Shown: positions 37,170-45,861 of the stretch, piece by piece
How positions within the stretch are numbered: position 1 is the stretch's first letter
Layout of the letters: every line of letters starts with the position of its first letter
Origin: Lentzea flava
GTDB lineage: Bacteria > Actinomycetota > Actinomycetes > Mycobacteriales > Pseudonocardiaceae
Assembly (NCBI RefSeq): GCF_014648475.1
Contig: NZ_BMRE01000036.1
Span: 29,715 to 93,714, forward strand
Length of the DNA stretch: 64,000 nucleotides
Direction of reading: 5' to 3'
Notes under the pieces: model-generated
Seen by the model: the letters and a program-made list of their open reading frames with translations, nothing else
Told to the model about the DNA's origin: nothing
The model's database searches: none
Program-made: the position numbers and the translations under genes

Positions 37170-37610
37170 TCAGTCCGGCAAGGCGTGCCTGGGACGCGAC
37201 ACGACCGGCGCGCGGTGCACCACCGGCGGGACGTCGCTGGGGATCGGCGGCAGTTCGGCGGTGAGCTCGACCGGTGTTTCCTCGGGAATCTCGATCGTGC
37301 CCGATCGGGTGAAAGGGTTGCGCAACGGCCTGCGCCGCTCGCGGTGCGGCAGTCCCTCGCCGATCAGGTGCTGGTGCGCCATGTTCCAGACCTGGCAGGG
37401 CCACCGCCGACGCCGCAGCCAGCCGGGACACGCCTTGCAGCGGCCGTCCTCGTCGGGCTGGTGCACGGTCAGCAGCAGGCGCCAGCCGTCCGCCAGCCGG
37501 TGGATCTCCGCGCGGGCCAGCGGGACCAGCGCGTCGGCCTCGCCGTGCTCGGCCACCTTGTCCAGCAGTGCCAGCCGTTGCAGCACCGCGTCTCGCAGGG
37601 CTTCGTCCAT
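37170..37610 (-). CDS. Unknown protein with a Cys-rich centre
   Basis: A 146-residue protein I do not recognise. The first ~50 residues look helical (LARAEIHRLADGWRLLLTVHQ), the centre has CKACPGWLRRRRWPCQVW, three Cys that could bind metal, and the end is Pro-rich. No membrane segment. The ATG at 37610 overlaps the stop of the small gene upstream (TGATG), so the two form an operon; a GTG one codon earlier is possible. Confidence 0.65.
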   Translation of the reverse strand: MDEALRDAVLQRLALLDKVAEHGEADALVPLARAEIHRLADGWRLLLTVHQPDEDGRCKACPGWLRRRRWPCQVWNMAHQHLIGEGLPHRERRRPLRNPFTRSGTIEIPEETPVELTAELPPIPSDVPPVVHRAPVVSRPRHALPD

Positions 37611-37792
37611 CACATCTTCGCCGTGGCCTGGTCGAGCAAGGAGCCCAGCCGCCTCGTCTGGGTGGCGGACATCACAGCGGTCTCACCCGGTGGCGTGACC
37701 AGGAGAACTCGGTCGTTCTCGACCAGAACGGTCATCGATCTGTCTCGACCGAACGGGTCGTGGCAGTGGATCCATCCCTGTGGTTCAGCCAT
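37610..37792 (-). CDS. Small unknown protein
   Basis: A 60-residue protein (MAEPQGWIHCHDPFGRD, then VLLVTPPGETAVMSATQTRRLG) with no family I recognise. It looks like a small beta-rich domain. ATG 37792 has AAGGGAG seven bases upstream, a strong ribosome site. It is first in a two-gene operon with the Cys-containing unknown protein. Confidence 0.65.
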   Translation of the reverse strand: MAEPQGWIHCHDPFGRDRSMTVLVENDRVLLVTPPGETAVMSATQTRRLGSLLDQATAKM

Positions 37793-38144
37793 GGAATCTC
37801 CCTTCGAGGGACACCCGACTCCGTCTTCATCGGCCGTCGGCCCTGCTCGCCGCACCGCGGGCCGGGGAATTCACTCGTTTGCTGGACGGGCCGAACACGG
37901 GCAGTGGTCCAGTTGGGGAAACTTTTGGGTCGCGTTTCGGCGGGGGTGCTGGGCGCGGCCCCCTGGAGCCCGCTATATTTGTCCTCGGCGGCCCCGCTCC
38001 CAGTGACCCCCAGGCTGGTTGAGCGCGGCCGCCCTTTCTTTTGCCCCCGATGGGCCTGCCTCCTCAACTCGCTCTGAGCGAAATCGGCTTGCGGCCAGCG
38101 GTCTCGTACGCTGTAAGGTCCTCGTACACCGTAAGGGGGACGAG
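37793..38144. other. Divergent intergenic region
   Basis: Holds the promoters of the small-gene operon (minus) and the MFS pump (plus). It includes a TATATT box at about 37974, unusual in this GC-rich DNA, and the repeated operator-like sites at 38103-38136. No coding sequence is supported. Confidence 0.5.
38103..38136 (+). promoter_or_regulatory. Tandem operator-like repeats before the MFS pump
   Basis: Two direct copies of CTCGTAC[GC/AC][T/C]GTAAGG, at 38103-38118 and 38121-38136, 18 bases apart; each holds TAC-3-GTA. They lie just upstream of the AAGGGGG ribosome site. TTGCGG upstream with a 17-base gap to TGTAAG may be the promoter. Most likely bound by the TetR protein encoded downstream. 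Confidence 0.55.
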
Positions 38145-39587
38145 ATGACTTCGACGACCGAGAGGGTCGGGGTGCACCCGCAGCGCTGGGCGGTGCTCGG
38201 CGTGCTCTGCCTGTCCGTGATGGTCGTGGTGCTCGACAACACCGTGCTGAACGTGGCGATCCCGTCGATCTCCACGGGGCTGGGGGCCAGCACCGCCGAC
38301 ATCCAGTGGATGATCAACGCCTACTCGCTCGCACTGGCTGGTCTGCTGCTCACGACCGGGTCGCTGAGCGACAGGTTCGGCCGCAAGAAGGCGTTGCTGG
38401 CCGGTCTCGCGCTCTTCGGCGCTGGCAGTGCCGTGGCCGCCTACGCGGGCTCGTCGGAGGCCCTGATCGCGGCACGCGGGTTCATGGGCGTCGGCGCCGC
38501 GATGCTGATGCCCGGCACGCTGGCCGTGCTGATGCAGTTGTTCGACGAGAAGGAACGCCCGAAGGCCATCGGCATCTGGGCCGCGGTCACGAGCCTCGGT
38601 TTCGCGGCCGGGCCGGTGATCGGCGGCGCGCTCATCAAGAACTTCTGGTGGGGCTCGGTGTTCCTCATCAACGTTCCGGTGGCGATCCTCGCGATCGTGG
38701 CCGTGGCGGCGCTGGTGCCCGAGTCCAAGGACCCGACCGTGCGCAGGCCGGACGTCGTCGGTTCGGTTCTGTCGATCATCGGCATGGTCGCGCTGGTGTA
38801 CGCGGTGATCGAGGTGCCGGAGCACGGGTTCGGCTCGGTGCGGTTCGGGGTGCCGGTGGCGATCGGTCTGGTCGCCATGACGGCGTTCGCGTTGTGGGAA
38901 CGGCGCACCGCGGAGCCGATGCTCGACCTCGGCTTCTTCGCTGACCGGCGGTTCACCGGCGCGGTGGCGTCGGGTGTGCTGGCCGCGTTCGGCATGGCGG
39001 GCTCGCTGTTCCTGCTGACGCAACACCTTCAGGGCGTGCTCGGCTACAGCCCGTTGGAGGCCGGCGTTCGCGTGGCGCCGATGGCGATCGCGTTGCTCGT
39101 CACGAGCAACACCCTGGGCCAGCTCGTGCTGAAACTGGGCGCCAGCAAGGCGATGCTGCTCGGCATGACGATCGTCGCGGGCGGCGTGGTGCTGCTCTCG
39201 ATCGGCACGACCTACCCGCCGACGCTGGCCGGACTGATCCTCATCGGCGTCGGAGTCGGTGTGGCGCAACCGGTTGCGGTCAACGCGCTGATGGGTTCCA
39301 TCCCGCCGGAACGGGCGGGCATCGCGTCCGGGCTGTCGAGCACGTTGACGGAGCTGGGTTCCTCGTTCGGCATCGCCGTGCTGGGTGCGCTGCTGTCGGC
39401 GCGGTTCGCCGCCGCGCTGCCGGACGGCGTGCCGTCGCGCTCGCTGTCCGAAGCGCTGCACAGCGGAGCGGACATCACCCTCGTGCGGGACGCGTTCTCG
39501 TCCGGCATGAGCGTGAGCCTCGTGATCGGCGCGATCGCCGTGTTCCTCGGAGGTGTTGTGGCCAGCGTGCTGCTGCGGCGTGCCTAG
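38145..39587 (+). CDS. DHA2-family MFS drug:proton antiporter
   Basis: A 480-residue transporter with 14 predicted membrane helices. Motif C-like VLDNTVLNVAIPSI is in the first helix and motif A GSLSDRFGRKKALL between helices 2 and 3. GPVIGGALI marks helix 5. These are features of the EmrB/QacA group, which exports drugs or metabolites with proton uptake. ATG 38145 has AAGGGGG five bases upstream. A TetR gene follows nine bases later, so the pump and its likely repressor are co-transcribed. Confidence 0.9.
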   Translation: MTSTTERVGVHPQRWAVLGVLCLSVMVVVLDNTVLNVAIPSISTGLGASTADIQWMINAYSLALAGLLLTTGSLSDRFGRKKALLAGLALFGAGSAVAAYAGSSEALIAARGFMGVGAAMLMPGTLAVLMQLFDEKERPKAIGIWAAVTSLGFAAGPVIGGALIKNFWWGSVFLINVPVAILAIVAVAALVPESKDPTVRRPDVVGSVLSIIGMVALVYAVIEVPEHGFGSVRFGVPVAIGLVAMTAFALWERRTAEPMLDLGFFADRRFTGAVASGVLAAFGMAGSLFLLTQHLQGVLGYSPLEAGVRVAPMAIALLVTSNTLGQLVLKLGASKAMLLGMTIVAGGVVLLSIGTTYPPTLAGLILIGVGVGVAQPVAVNALMGSIPPERAGIASGLSSTLTELGSSFGIAVLGALLSARFAAALPDGVPSRSLSEALHSGADITLVRDAFSSGMSVSLVIGAIAVFLGGVVASVLLRRA

Positions 39588-39596
39588 GATCGGCCT

Positions 39597-40277
39597 GTGG
39601 ACAGCGTGTGGTTCAGCAAACCCAGGCCCGGCAGCGGTCAGCCTCTCGGCCTGAGCCGGGAGGCGATCGTCCGCAAGGCGATGGAGATGCTGGACGAGCA
39701 CGGCCTGGCGAAGCTGTCGATGCGCAAGCTCGCCGCCGCACTCGGCGCTGCCCCCATGTCGCTGTACTGGCACGTGCCGACTAAGGACGCGCTGATCGAG
39801 CTCTGCCTCGACGAGATCTACGGTGAGTTCGACCTGCCGGAGCCCGACGCCGACTGGGAAATCGCGTTGCGCGGGATGATGCACACGTTGCGTCGTCTCG
39901 CGCTCAAGCACCCGTGGTGGCTGCGCGGCATGGGGGAGTTCACCGCCATCGGCCCGAAGGCCGTGGCGATGGCGGACGCGATGCTCGCGACCATGCAGAC
40001 CGCAGGCCTTGCGACGGCAGCCGCGGCGCGGTCGGTGTCGACGGTGTCGAGCTACGTCGTCGGGTACGCGATGGCCGAGGTGAACTTCATCGCCAGAGGC
40101 AAGATGGACACCCCGCCGCCGGACATGGGCAAGATCGCCGACCTCTACCGGGACCAGCACCCCCACTACGTCGAGATGCTGGGCGAGCAGGAGCTGTGGT
40201 CGCTGGAGGGCCAGTTCGAGTTCGGGCTGGACTGCGTGATCGACGGCATCAAGGCGCGCGTGGCGGCCCTCAGATAG
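39597..40277 (+). CDS. TetR-family repressor (TetR_C_1 type)
   Basis: A 226-residue regulator. The helix-turn-helix lies at about 20-65 (LSREAIVRKAMEMLDEHGL, then LGAAPMSLYWHVPTKDAL), and the C-terminal ligand domain resembles that of tetracycline-type repressors. GTG start nine bases after the pump gene. It probably represses the pump operon at the repeated sites 38103-38136; the ligand is unknown. Confidence 0.88.
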   Translation: MDSVWFSKPRPGSGQPLGLSREAIVRKAMEMLDEHGLAKLSMRKLAAALGAAPMSLYWHVPTKDALIELCLDEIYGEFDLPEPDADWEIALRGMMHTLRRLALKHPWWLRGMGEFTAIGPKAVAMADAMLATMQTAGLATAAAARSVSTVSSYVVGYAMAEVNFIARGKMDTPPPDMGKIADLYRDQHPHYVEMLGEQELWSLEGQFEFGLDCVIDGIKARVAALR

Positions 40278-40283
40278 GCGAAA

Positions 40284-40311
40284 CCCCCGCAGCGGTGATC
40301 GCGTGCGGGGG
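40284..40311. terminator. Bidirectional terminator
   Basis: CCCCCGCA (40284-40291) pairs perfectly with TGCGGGGG (40304-40311), loop of 12 bases. It lies between tetR and the convergent alanine dehydrogenase gene. Confidence 0.75.
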
Positions 40312-40331
40312 CTCCATCATTCAGTTGGCTT

Positions 40332-41444
40332 TCAGACCACGGTCTCCAGCGGCGTGTGCACGAGGCCGGTCGCCTCGGCCACCGGGCCGTTGGTCAGCCG
40401 GCCCGCGTGGGCGTTGAGGCCCAGGGCGAGCGAACGGTCGTCCTTCAGCGCCTTCTCCCAGCCCTTGTCGGCCAGCGCGACGGCGTAGGGCAGCGTCACG
40501 TTGGTCAGCGCGTAGGTCGAGGTGCGCGGCACGGCGCCCGGCATGTTCGCCACGCAGTAGAAGACCGAGTTGTGGACCTCGTAGGTCGGCTCGGCGTGCG
40601 TGGTGGGACGGGAGTCCTCGAAGCAGCCGCCCTGGTCGATCGCGATGTCGACGAGCACCGAGCCCGGCTTCATGTCGGCGACCAGCGCGTTCGAGACGAG
40701 CTTCGGGGCAGCGGCGCCCGGCACGAGGACGGCACCGATGACCAGGTCGGCCTCGCGGACGGCCTGCTCGATCGCGAACGAGTTGGAGGCCAGCGTGCGC
40801 AGCCGGCCGGAGAACTGCGCGTCGATCTGGCGCAGGCGGTCGACGTTGGTGTCGAGGATCTGCACGTCGGCGCCCATCCCCACGGCGATGGTGGCGGCGT
40901 TCAGGCCCGCCACGCCGCCGCCGATCACGACCACGCGGGCCGGGGCGACGCCGGGGACGCCACCGGGCAGCACGCCGCGGCCGCCGGAGGGCTTCATCAG
41001 GGAGAACGCGCCGACCTGCGGGGCCAGCCTGCCCGCGACCTCGGACATCGGGGCGAGCAGCGGCAGCGCGCGGTTCGGCAGCTGCACGGTCTCGTAGGCG
41101 ATGGCCGTGGTGCCGGACGCGAGCAGAGCCTCGGTCAGCGGCTTGTCGGCGGCGAGGTGCAGGTACGTGAAGAGGGTCTGGCCGGCGCGCAGGCGGGGGT
41201 ACTCCTCGGCGATCGGCTCCTTGACCTTGAGGACCATGTCGCCCTCCGCCCAGACGTCGTCGGCGGAAGCGAGGATCTTGGCGCCCGCGGCGAGGTACTC
41301 CTCGTCGGTGATCGCGGAACCCAGACCGGCGCCCTGCTCGACGAACACGTCGTGACCGCGGCTGGTCAGTTCGTGAGCACCCGCCGGCGTGAGGGCGACG
41401 CGGTACTCGTGGTTCTTGATCTCGCGGGGAACTGCGATCCGCAC
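40332..41444 (-). CDS. ald: Alanine dehydrogenase
   Basis: A 370-residue NAD-dependent enzyme that interconverts L-alanine with pyruvate and ammonia. N-terminal MRIAVPREIKNHEYRVALTP, catalytic Lys in VLKVKEP and His in TYLHLAAD, and a Rossmann glycine motif VVVIGGGVAGLNAATIA (about 170-186) are diagnostic. Length is that of the hexameric family. ATG 41444. It stands alone; a small palindrome in its leader suggests regulation. Confidence 0.96.
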   Translation of the reverse strand: MRIAVPREIKNHEYRVALTPAGAHELTSRGHDVFVEQGAGLGSAITDEEYLAAGAKILASADDVWAEGDMVLKVKEPIAEEYPRLRAGQTLFTYLHLAADKPLTEALLASGTTAIAYETVQLPNRALPLLAPMSEVAGRLAPQVGAFSLMKPSGGRGVLPGGVPGVAPARVVVIGGGVAGLNAATIAVGMGADVQILDTNVDRLRQIDAQFSGRLRTLASNSFAIEQAVREADLVIGAVLVPGAAAPKLVSNALVADMKPGSVLVDIAIDQGGCFEDSRPTTHAEPTYEVHNSVFYCVANMPGAVPRTSTYALTNVTLPYAVALADKGWEKALKDDRSLALGLNAHAGRLTNGPVAEATGLVHTPLETVV

Positions 41445-41474
41445 GATGACTCCTCCGTTCGGCTGGCCTCTCGT

Positions 41475-41487
41475 CTCACAATGTGAG
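41475..41487. promoter_or_regulatory. Palindrome in the ald leader
   Basis: CTCACA-A-TGTGAG, a perfect 13-base palindrome 31-43 bases upstream of the ald ATG. Its place fits an operator for ald; Lrp/AsnC-type regulators (AldR) control ald in mycobacteria, but none is encoded here. Confidence 0.4.
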
Positions 41488-41548
41488 GCAGCCGGAAGGT
41501 CATGTCACCGTGCGGATCGCACTATCCAGTCACTGTCCGGTTGTTCTC

Positions 41549-43792
41549 CTAGGACAAAGCGACCTTGAAGACCCATGCGTGCCGGCCGACGCCGGAGGGC
41601 ACGTCCACCACGAGTTTTCCACCCGATCGGGTCCATTTCAGGGGCCTGTCATGCCCCAGCAGCGTGATGCGGTCGCCGTCGCGCACGGGCACCGGCGCGT
41701 CGACCACGAGCTGCGATCCCGGCTGGACCAACGAGGTGATGTAGAACGCCTGGTCCGGCTTGACCGTGAACCGCAGCGGACCCTGCTGGGCCATCCGCGA
41801 CCAGTACGTCGTGCCGTAGATCGACTCGCCGTTCGTCCGCAGCCACGCACCCGTCTCGCGGAGGCGCTGCTGCATGATCTCCGGGATCGAGCCGTCCGCC
41901 CGCGGGCCGATGTCCAGCAGGAAGTTGCCGTTCTTGGACGTCGTGTCGACCAGCGTGTCGATCACCTCGTCCGCGGTCATGTACATCGAGTCCGGCGTCG
42001 CCCGGTTCCACCCGTACGAGCGCGGGTCGAGGCCGCGGGAGGCCTCCCACTTCTTCACCACCGTGTTCGGGTAGGTCGCGTACTCCGGCGTCGTGTAGTC
42101 GTGGGTCGGGATGCCGCACCTGTCGTCGACCGTCACGTCCTTCGGCACGGCGCGGTTCTTGGCCTTGTTGAAGTAGTCGGCCAGCACCCGTCGCGAGTCG
42201 TTCGCACCGCCGATGTCGCACCAGATGACGTCCGGGTCGTAGCCGTCGACGAGCTCGGTCATCTGCGGTGCCTGGTAATCGCGCACGAAGTCCCGTCCGG
42301 CCTGGTAGCCGGTGTAGGGCTCGGGTGCGCCGGTCCACGGGTTGCGCGGGCCGTGACCGCTCCACGGGTTGTCCGGGTTGAATCACTCCGGCATCGAGAA
42401 GTAGAGCCCGTTCTTCAACGACGGCGTGTACTTCCGCGACGCGTCGAACAGCTCCTTCACCAGGTCGCGGCGCGGACCGAGGTCGACGGAGTCGCGGCCG
42501 GACACCTTCGAGTCCCACAGCGCAAAGCCCTCGTGGTGCTTGGACGTCAGCACGTAGTACTTCGCGCCCGCCTCCTCGAACAGCCGCACCCACTCCCGCG
42601 GGTCGAACTTCGCGGCGGTGAACTGCGGGATGAACTGGTCGTAGGTGAAGTCCTTCCCGTACTTCGCCGCGTGGTACGGGTGCACGGCGTTGTTCGGGTC
42701 CTGCATCCACTGCCAGTACCACTCCGCGTACTGCTCACCCGGCGGCGACCACGCGGGCACCGAGTACAGGCCCCAGTGGATGAAGATCCCGAACTTCGCG
42801 TCGTCGAACCAGTACGGCGACTCGTGCGCGGCCAGCGACGCGTCGGTGGCCTGGTAGTCCGCCACGCCCAGCGTGAACCTGGCCTTCTGCGAGGCGGAGA
42901 CACGACCGGAGACAGCGACGACCTTCCCGTCGAACGTGCCGGTCCGGTAGGCGTGGATCCCGATCCGCACCCGCGCCTCCTCGCCGGGCGCGAGCCGCTT
43001 CACCGACGCGGGCGCGAGCGTCACCACGCCGAGCCCCTCCGCACGCACCCGGATGTCGGAGATCCACTGGTCACCGAGGTTCACGACGGTCGCTTCGACG
43101 GTCTGACCGCCCAGCCGCGGCAGCTTGGTCGTGCTGCGCGCGGCACGGACCGCGAGCACCGCGCCCTTGTCCACCGGCTGCACCGACAGCGCGAACACGT
43201 GCAGCGAGGACTTGCCCTCGACCGCCGGGTTCGTGACCGGCAGCGTGATGCCGACCGCGTCCTTCTGGGGATCCGTCCAGACCTGGGCCGTCCCGATCGA
43301 CACGGGGTGCTGGTCGGTGCCGCCGGGTGAGTACCGGAACGGCGCGGAGATCGGACCACTGCCCGAGTACCAGTCCGGTCCGCTCACCGAAGCGGTCGTG
43401 GAAGATCCGTCCGCGTAGTGCACGGTGGCCGTCCCTCCTGCCGCCCCGTACGACGACGCCACGAGGAAGTGCGCGGTCAGGTAGCGGCCGCGGGGCAGCT
43501 CGATCCGCTGGCCCATCGCGACCACGTTGTTGTTCCCGGCCTGTGAATTTCCCGGGAAGAGGTACGGCACTCCGTCGGCCGTGACCTGCCCGGACGGCAG
43601 TGCCTCCGCCGGGAACGCGTAGCCGGAACCGTCGAAGTCGCCGGTGCGGTCCGACGCGGTGTCGATGCCGTCGTTGTCGAAGAGGTGATCGATGGGGACG
43701 GGAAGAGGGGCTGGTGCCTCGGCGGCCGAAGCGGCGGGAACGGGCGTCAGCACCAGTGAGACGAGCAAGGCGACGATGAACGGTTTCCTCAT
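41549..43792 (-). pseudogene. Secreted GH29 alpha-L-fucosidase with an in-frame TGA
   Basis: A single reading frame of 747 sense and stop codons, broken only by TGA at 42385-42383. Upstream: signal peptide (1-24, ending ASA), a beta-rich N-terminal part with NEW3-like repeats (VEATVVNLGDQWISDIRV), then the GH29 barrel from FGIFIHWGLYSVPAWSPPG. The break falls in GLYFSMPE-stop-FNPDNPW, where the family has Trp (PEWFNPDN). So one TGG-to-TGA change explains it. Downstream codons keep the nucleophile Asp in PDVIWCDIGG and a C-terminal beta domain. The enzyme would remove alpha-L-fucose from glycans. Either it is a recent nonsense allele, a sequence error, or TGA is read through as Trp. An open product of the last 245 codons alone would lack the signal peptide. 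Confidence 0.88.
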
Positions 43793-43856
43793 GAGACCTC
43801 CGATGTCTGCCTGTACTCACCATGGCAGCGCTCTCTCCGATGTCAACCACGTCGCG

Positions 43857-43886
43857 TTGACACTTGGCGGTGACCGCACATAGCGT
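43857..43886 (+). promoter_or_regulatory. Sigma-70-type promoter of the glycine riboswitch transcript
   Basis: TTGACA (43857-43862), an 18-base spacer, and TAGCGT (43881-43886, fits TANNNT). Start of transcription would be near 43893, about 45 bases before the conserved part of the riboswitch. Confidence 0.65.
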
Positions 43887-43938
43887 TCGCGCCGAGAACT
43901 GAAGACCGGCCGCGGTGCCCGTGAGGCACCAGAACCCG

Positions 43939-44032
43939 AGTGGGAGAGACCTCGACGTACCGGTCGGGGCGCCGAAGGGGCAAGCTCCCGCACACTCTCA
44001 GGCAGCAAGACCGCTCGGGGTAGGCAACTCTG
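43939..44032 (+). promoter_or_regulatory. Glycine riboswitch (single aptamer)
   Basis: The conserved glycine aptamer parts appear in order: GGGAGAG (43942-43948), GCCGAAGG (43971-43978) then GGGCAAGCTCCC, CTCTCAGGCA (43995-44004), and CAAGACCGC. GAGAG pairs with CTCTC as the P1-side stem. Only one full aptamer is visible; the stretch after it (to 44084) is an expression platform or a vestigial second domain. It precedes gcvH by 52 bases and should activate gcvH-sdaA when glycine is abundant, as in other bacteria. Confidence 0.93.
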
Positions 44033-44084
44033 CACGGCGGAGGGGGCGCAAGTGTCCTGACCCGTCACAGCCAGAGGAGTCGCC

Positions 44085-44465
44085 GTGGAGTTCCCCGAGA
44101 ACCTGCTCTACACCCACGAACACGAGTGGGTCGACTGGACGCCGGGTACCCAGGACCCGTTGACCTGCGGGATCACCGAGTACGCCGCGGACGCCCTCGG
44201 TGACATCGTCTTCGTTCAGCTCCCCGAGGTCGGCGCGAAGGTCGTCTCGAACGAGGTGTGCGGTGAGCTCGAGTCCACCAAGTCGGTCAGCGACCTGTTC
44301 TCGCCCGTCACCGGTGAGGTGATCGAGGTCAACAGCGCGGTCGTGGACGACCCGGCGATCATCAACAACGAGCCGTACGGTGCCGGCTGGCTGTTCAAGG
44401 TGCGCGTCGAGTCGGCGGAGAACCTGCTCACGGCCGCCAAGTACGCCGAGCTCACCAAAGACTGA
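44085..44465 (+). CDS. gcvH: Glycine cleavage system H protein
   Basis: A 126-residue lipoyl carrier that shuttles the aminomethyl group between the P, T and L proteins of glycine cleavage. The lipoylated Lys66 is in ELESTKSVSD. GTG start with GAGGAG about seven bases upstream. It is the only glycine cleavage component in the window; gcvT and gcvP must lie elsewhere. It heads a riboswitch-controlled operon with sdaA. Confidence 0.96.
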   Translation: MEFPENLLYTHEHEWVDWTPGTQDPLTCGITEYAADALGDIVFVQLPEVGAKVVSNEVCGELESTKSVSDLFSPVTGEVIEVNSAVVDDPAIINNEPYGAGWLFKVRVESAENLLTAAKYAELTKD

Positions 44466-44496
44466 CTGCGCAACCACCACCACGAAGGACTGATCA

Positions 44497-45861
44497 GTGG
44501 CGATCAGCGTTTTCGACCTTTTCTCCGTCGGCATCGGGCCCTCCAGCTCCCACACGGTCGGCCCGATGCGCGCGGCGGCGATGTTCGTCGAGAAGCTCGG
44601 TGCACGGGTGTCCGAAGTGGACCGCGTGCACGTCGAGCTGTTCGGCTCACTGGGCGCGACCGGGCACGGTCACGGCAGCCCAAAGGCCGTGTTCCTCGGC
44701 CTTGAGGGCAACCTCCCGGAAGAGGTCGACCCGACGGTCGCGGCGACCCGCGTCGAGGAGATCGTCGCGAGTGGACGCCTGCGGCTCGGCGGCACGCACG
44801 AGATCGGCTTCGTGCACGACCGCGACCTCGTCATGCACCGCCGCAAGTCGCTTCCGTTGCACCCCAACGGGATGAGCTTCGAGGCCTACAGCGGCGACAA
44901 GTCGGTGGAGCACGCCGTCTACTACTCGATCGGCGGCGGCTTCGTCGTCGACGAGAACGCGAGCGGCACCGACCGGATCAAGCCGGACACCACACCGCTG
45001 CCACACCCGTTCCTGACCGGCGACCAGCTCCTCGCACGCACCCGCGAGACCGGTCTGTCGATCAGCGAGATCATGATGGCCAACGAGCTGTCGTGGCGCA
45101 GCGAAGACGAGGTGCGCCAAGGACTTCTGCACATCTGGCGGGTCATGCAGGAGTGCGTGGAACGCGGCTGCACCGAGCACGGCGTGCTGCCTGGCGGCCT
45201 CAAGGTCCGCCGCCGCGCCGCCGAGATGCGCAAGCGGCTGGAAGGCGAGCACTTCGCCACCGACCCGTTGCGGGTGATGGACTGGGTGACGCTCTTCGCG
45301 CTGGCGGTCAACGAGGAGAACGCGGCAGGCGGCCGCGTCGTCACCGCACCGACCAACGGCGCGGCCGGCATCGTGCCCGCGGTTCTGCACTACTACACGA
45401 AGTTCGTGCCGGGAGCCAACGACGACGGCGTGGTCAGGTTCCTGCTCACCGCGGGCGCGATCGGCGTGCTGTTCAAGGAGAACGCCTCGATCTCCGGCGC
45501 CGAGGTCGGCTGCCAGGGCGAGGTCGGCTCGGCGTGCTCGATGGCCGCAGGCGGTCTCGCCGAGGTGCTCGGAGGTACGCCAGAACAGGTCGAGAACGCC
45601 GCCGAGATCGCCATGGAGCACAACCTCGGCCTGACGTGCGACCCGATCGGCGGCCTGGTGCAGATCCCGTGCATCGAACGCAACGCGCTCGCGTCGATCA
45701 AGGCCATCACCGCGGCCCGCATGGCGTTGCGCGGCGACGGTTCGCACTTCGTCTCGCTGGACAAGGTCATCAAGACCATGCGCGACACCGGCAAGGACAT
45801 GTCGGTGAAGTACAAGGAGACCGCACGCGGCGGCCTCGCCGTCAACGTCATCGAGTGCTGA
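44497..45861 (+). CDS. sdaA: L-serine ammonia-lyase, iron-sulfur type
   Basis: A 454-residue single-chain enzyme that converts L-serine to pyruvate and ammonia. The beta domain is at about 1-150 (FDLFSVGIGPSSSHTVGPM) and the catalytic domain holds the [4Fe-4S] Cys residues in GCQGEVGSACSMA and GGLVQIPC, with LTCDPI. GTG start after GAAGGA. Placed 31 bases after gcvH, it drains serine formed from glycine plus methylene-tetrahydrofolate, so the pair detoxifies or catabolises glycine. Confidence 0.96.
   Translation: MAISVFDLFSVGIGPSSSHTVGPMRAAAMFVEKLGARVSEVDRVHVELFGSLGATGHGHGSPKAVFLGLEGNLPEEVDPTVAATRVEEIVASGRLRLGGTHEIGFVHDRDLVMHRRKSLPLHPNGMSFEAYSGDKSVEHAVYYSIGGGFVVDENASGTDRIKPDTTPLPHPFLTGDQLLARTRETGLSISEIMMANELSWRSEDEVRQGLLHIWRVMQECVERGCTEHGVLPGGLKVRRRAAEMRKRLEGEHFATDPLRVMDWVTLFALAVNEENAAGGRVVTAPTNGAAGIVPAVLHYYTKFVPGANDDGVVRFLLTAGAIGVLFKENASISGAEVGCQGEVGSACSMAAGGLAEVLGGTPEQVENAAEIAMEHNLGLTCDPIGGLVQIPCIERNALASIKAITAARMALRGDGSHFVSLDKVIKTMRDTGKDMSVKYKETARGGLAVNVIEC

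Noticed and set aside
37567..38077. Small + strand frames in the divergent intergenic region
   Set aside because: They cross promoters and the 5' end of a better-supported small gene, and contain no recognisable sequence.
42383..42385. TGA as selenocysteine
   Set aside because: The family residue at this site is Trp, not Cys, and it is not a redox site. I saw no evident selenocysteine insertion hairpin, and a one-base TGG change is simpler.
44033..44084. Second glycine aptamer
   Set aside because: The segment lacks GGGAGAG/CTCTCAGG-type elements in order and is too short for a full domain.
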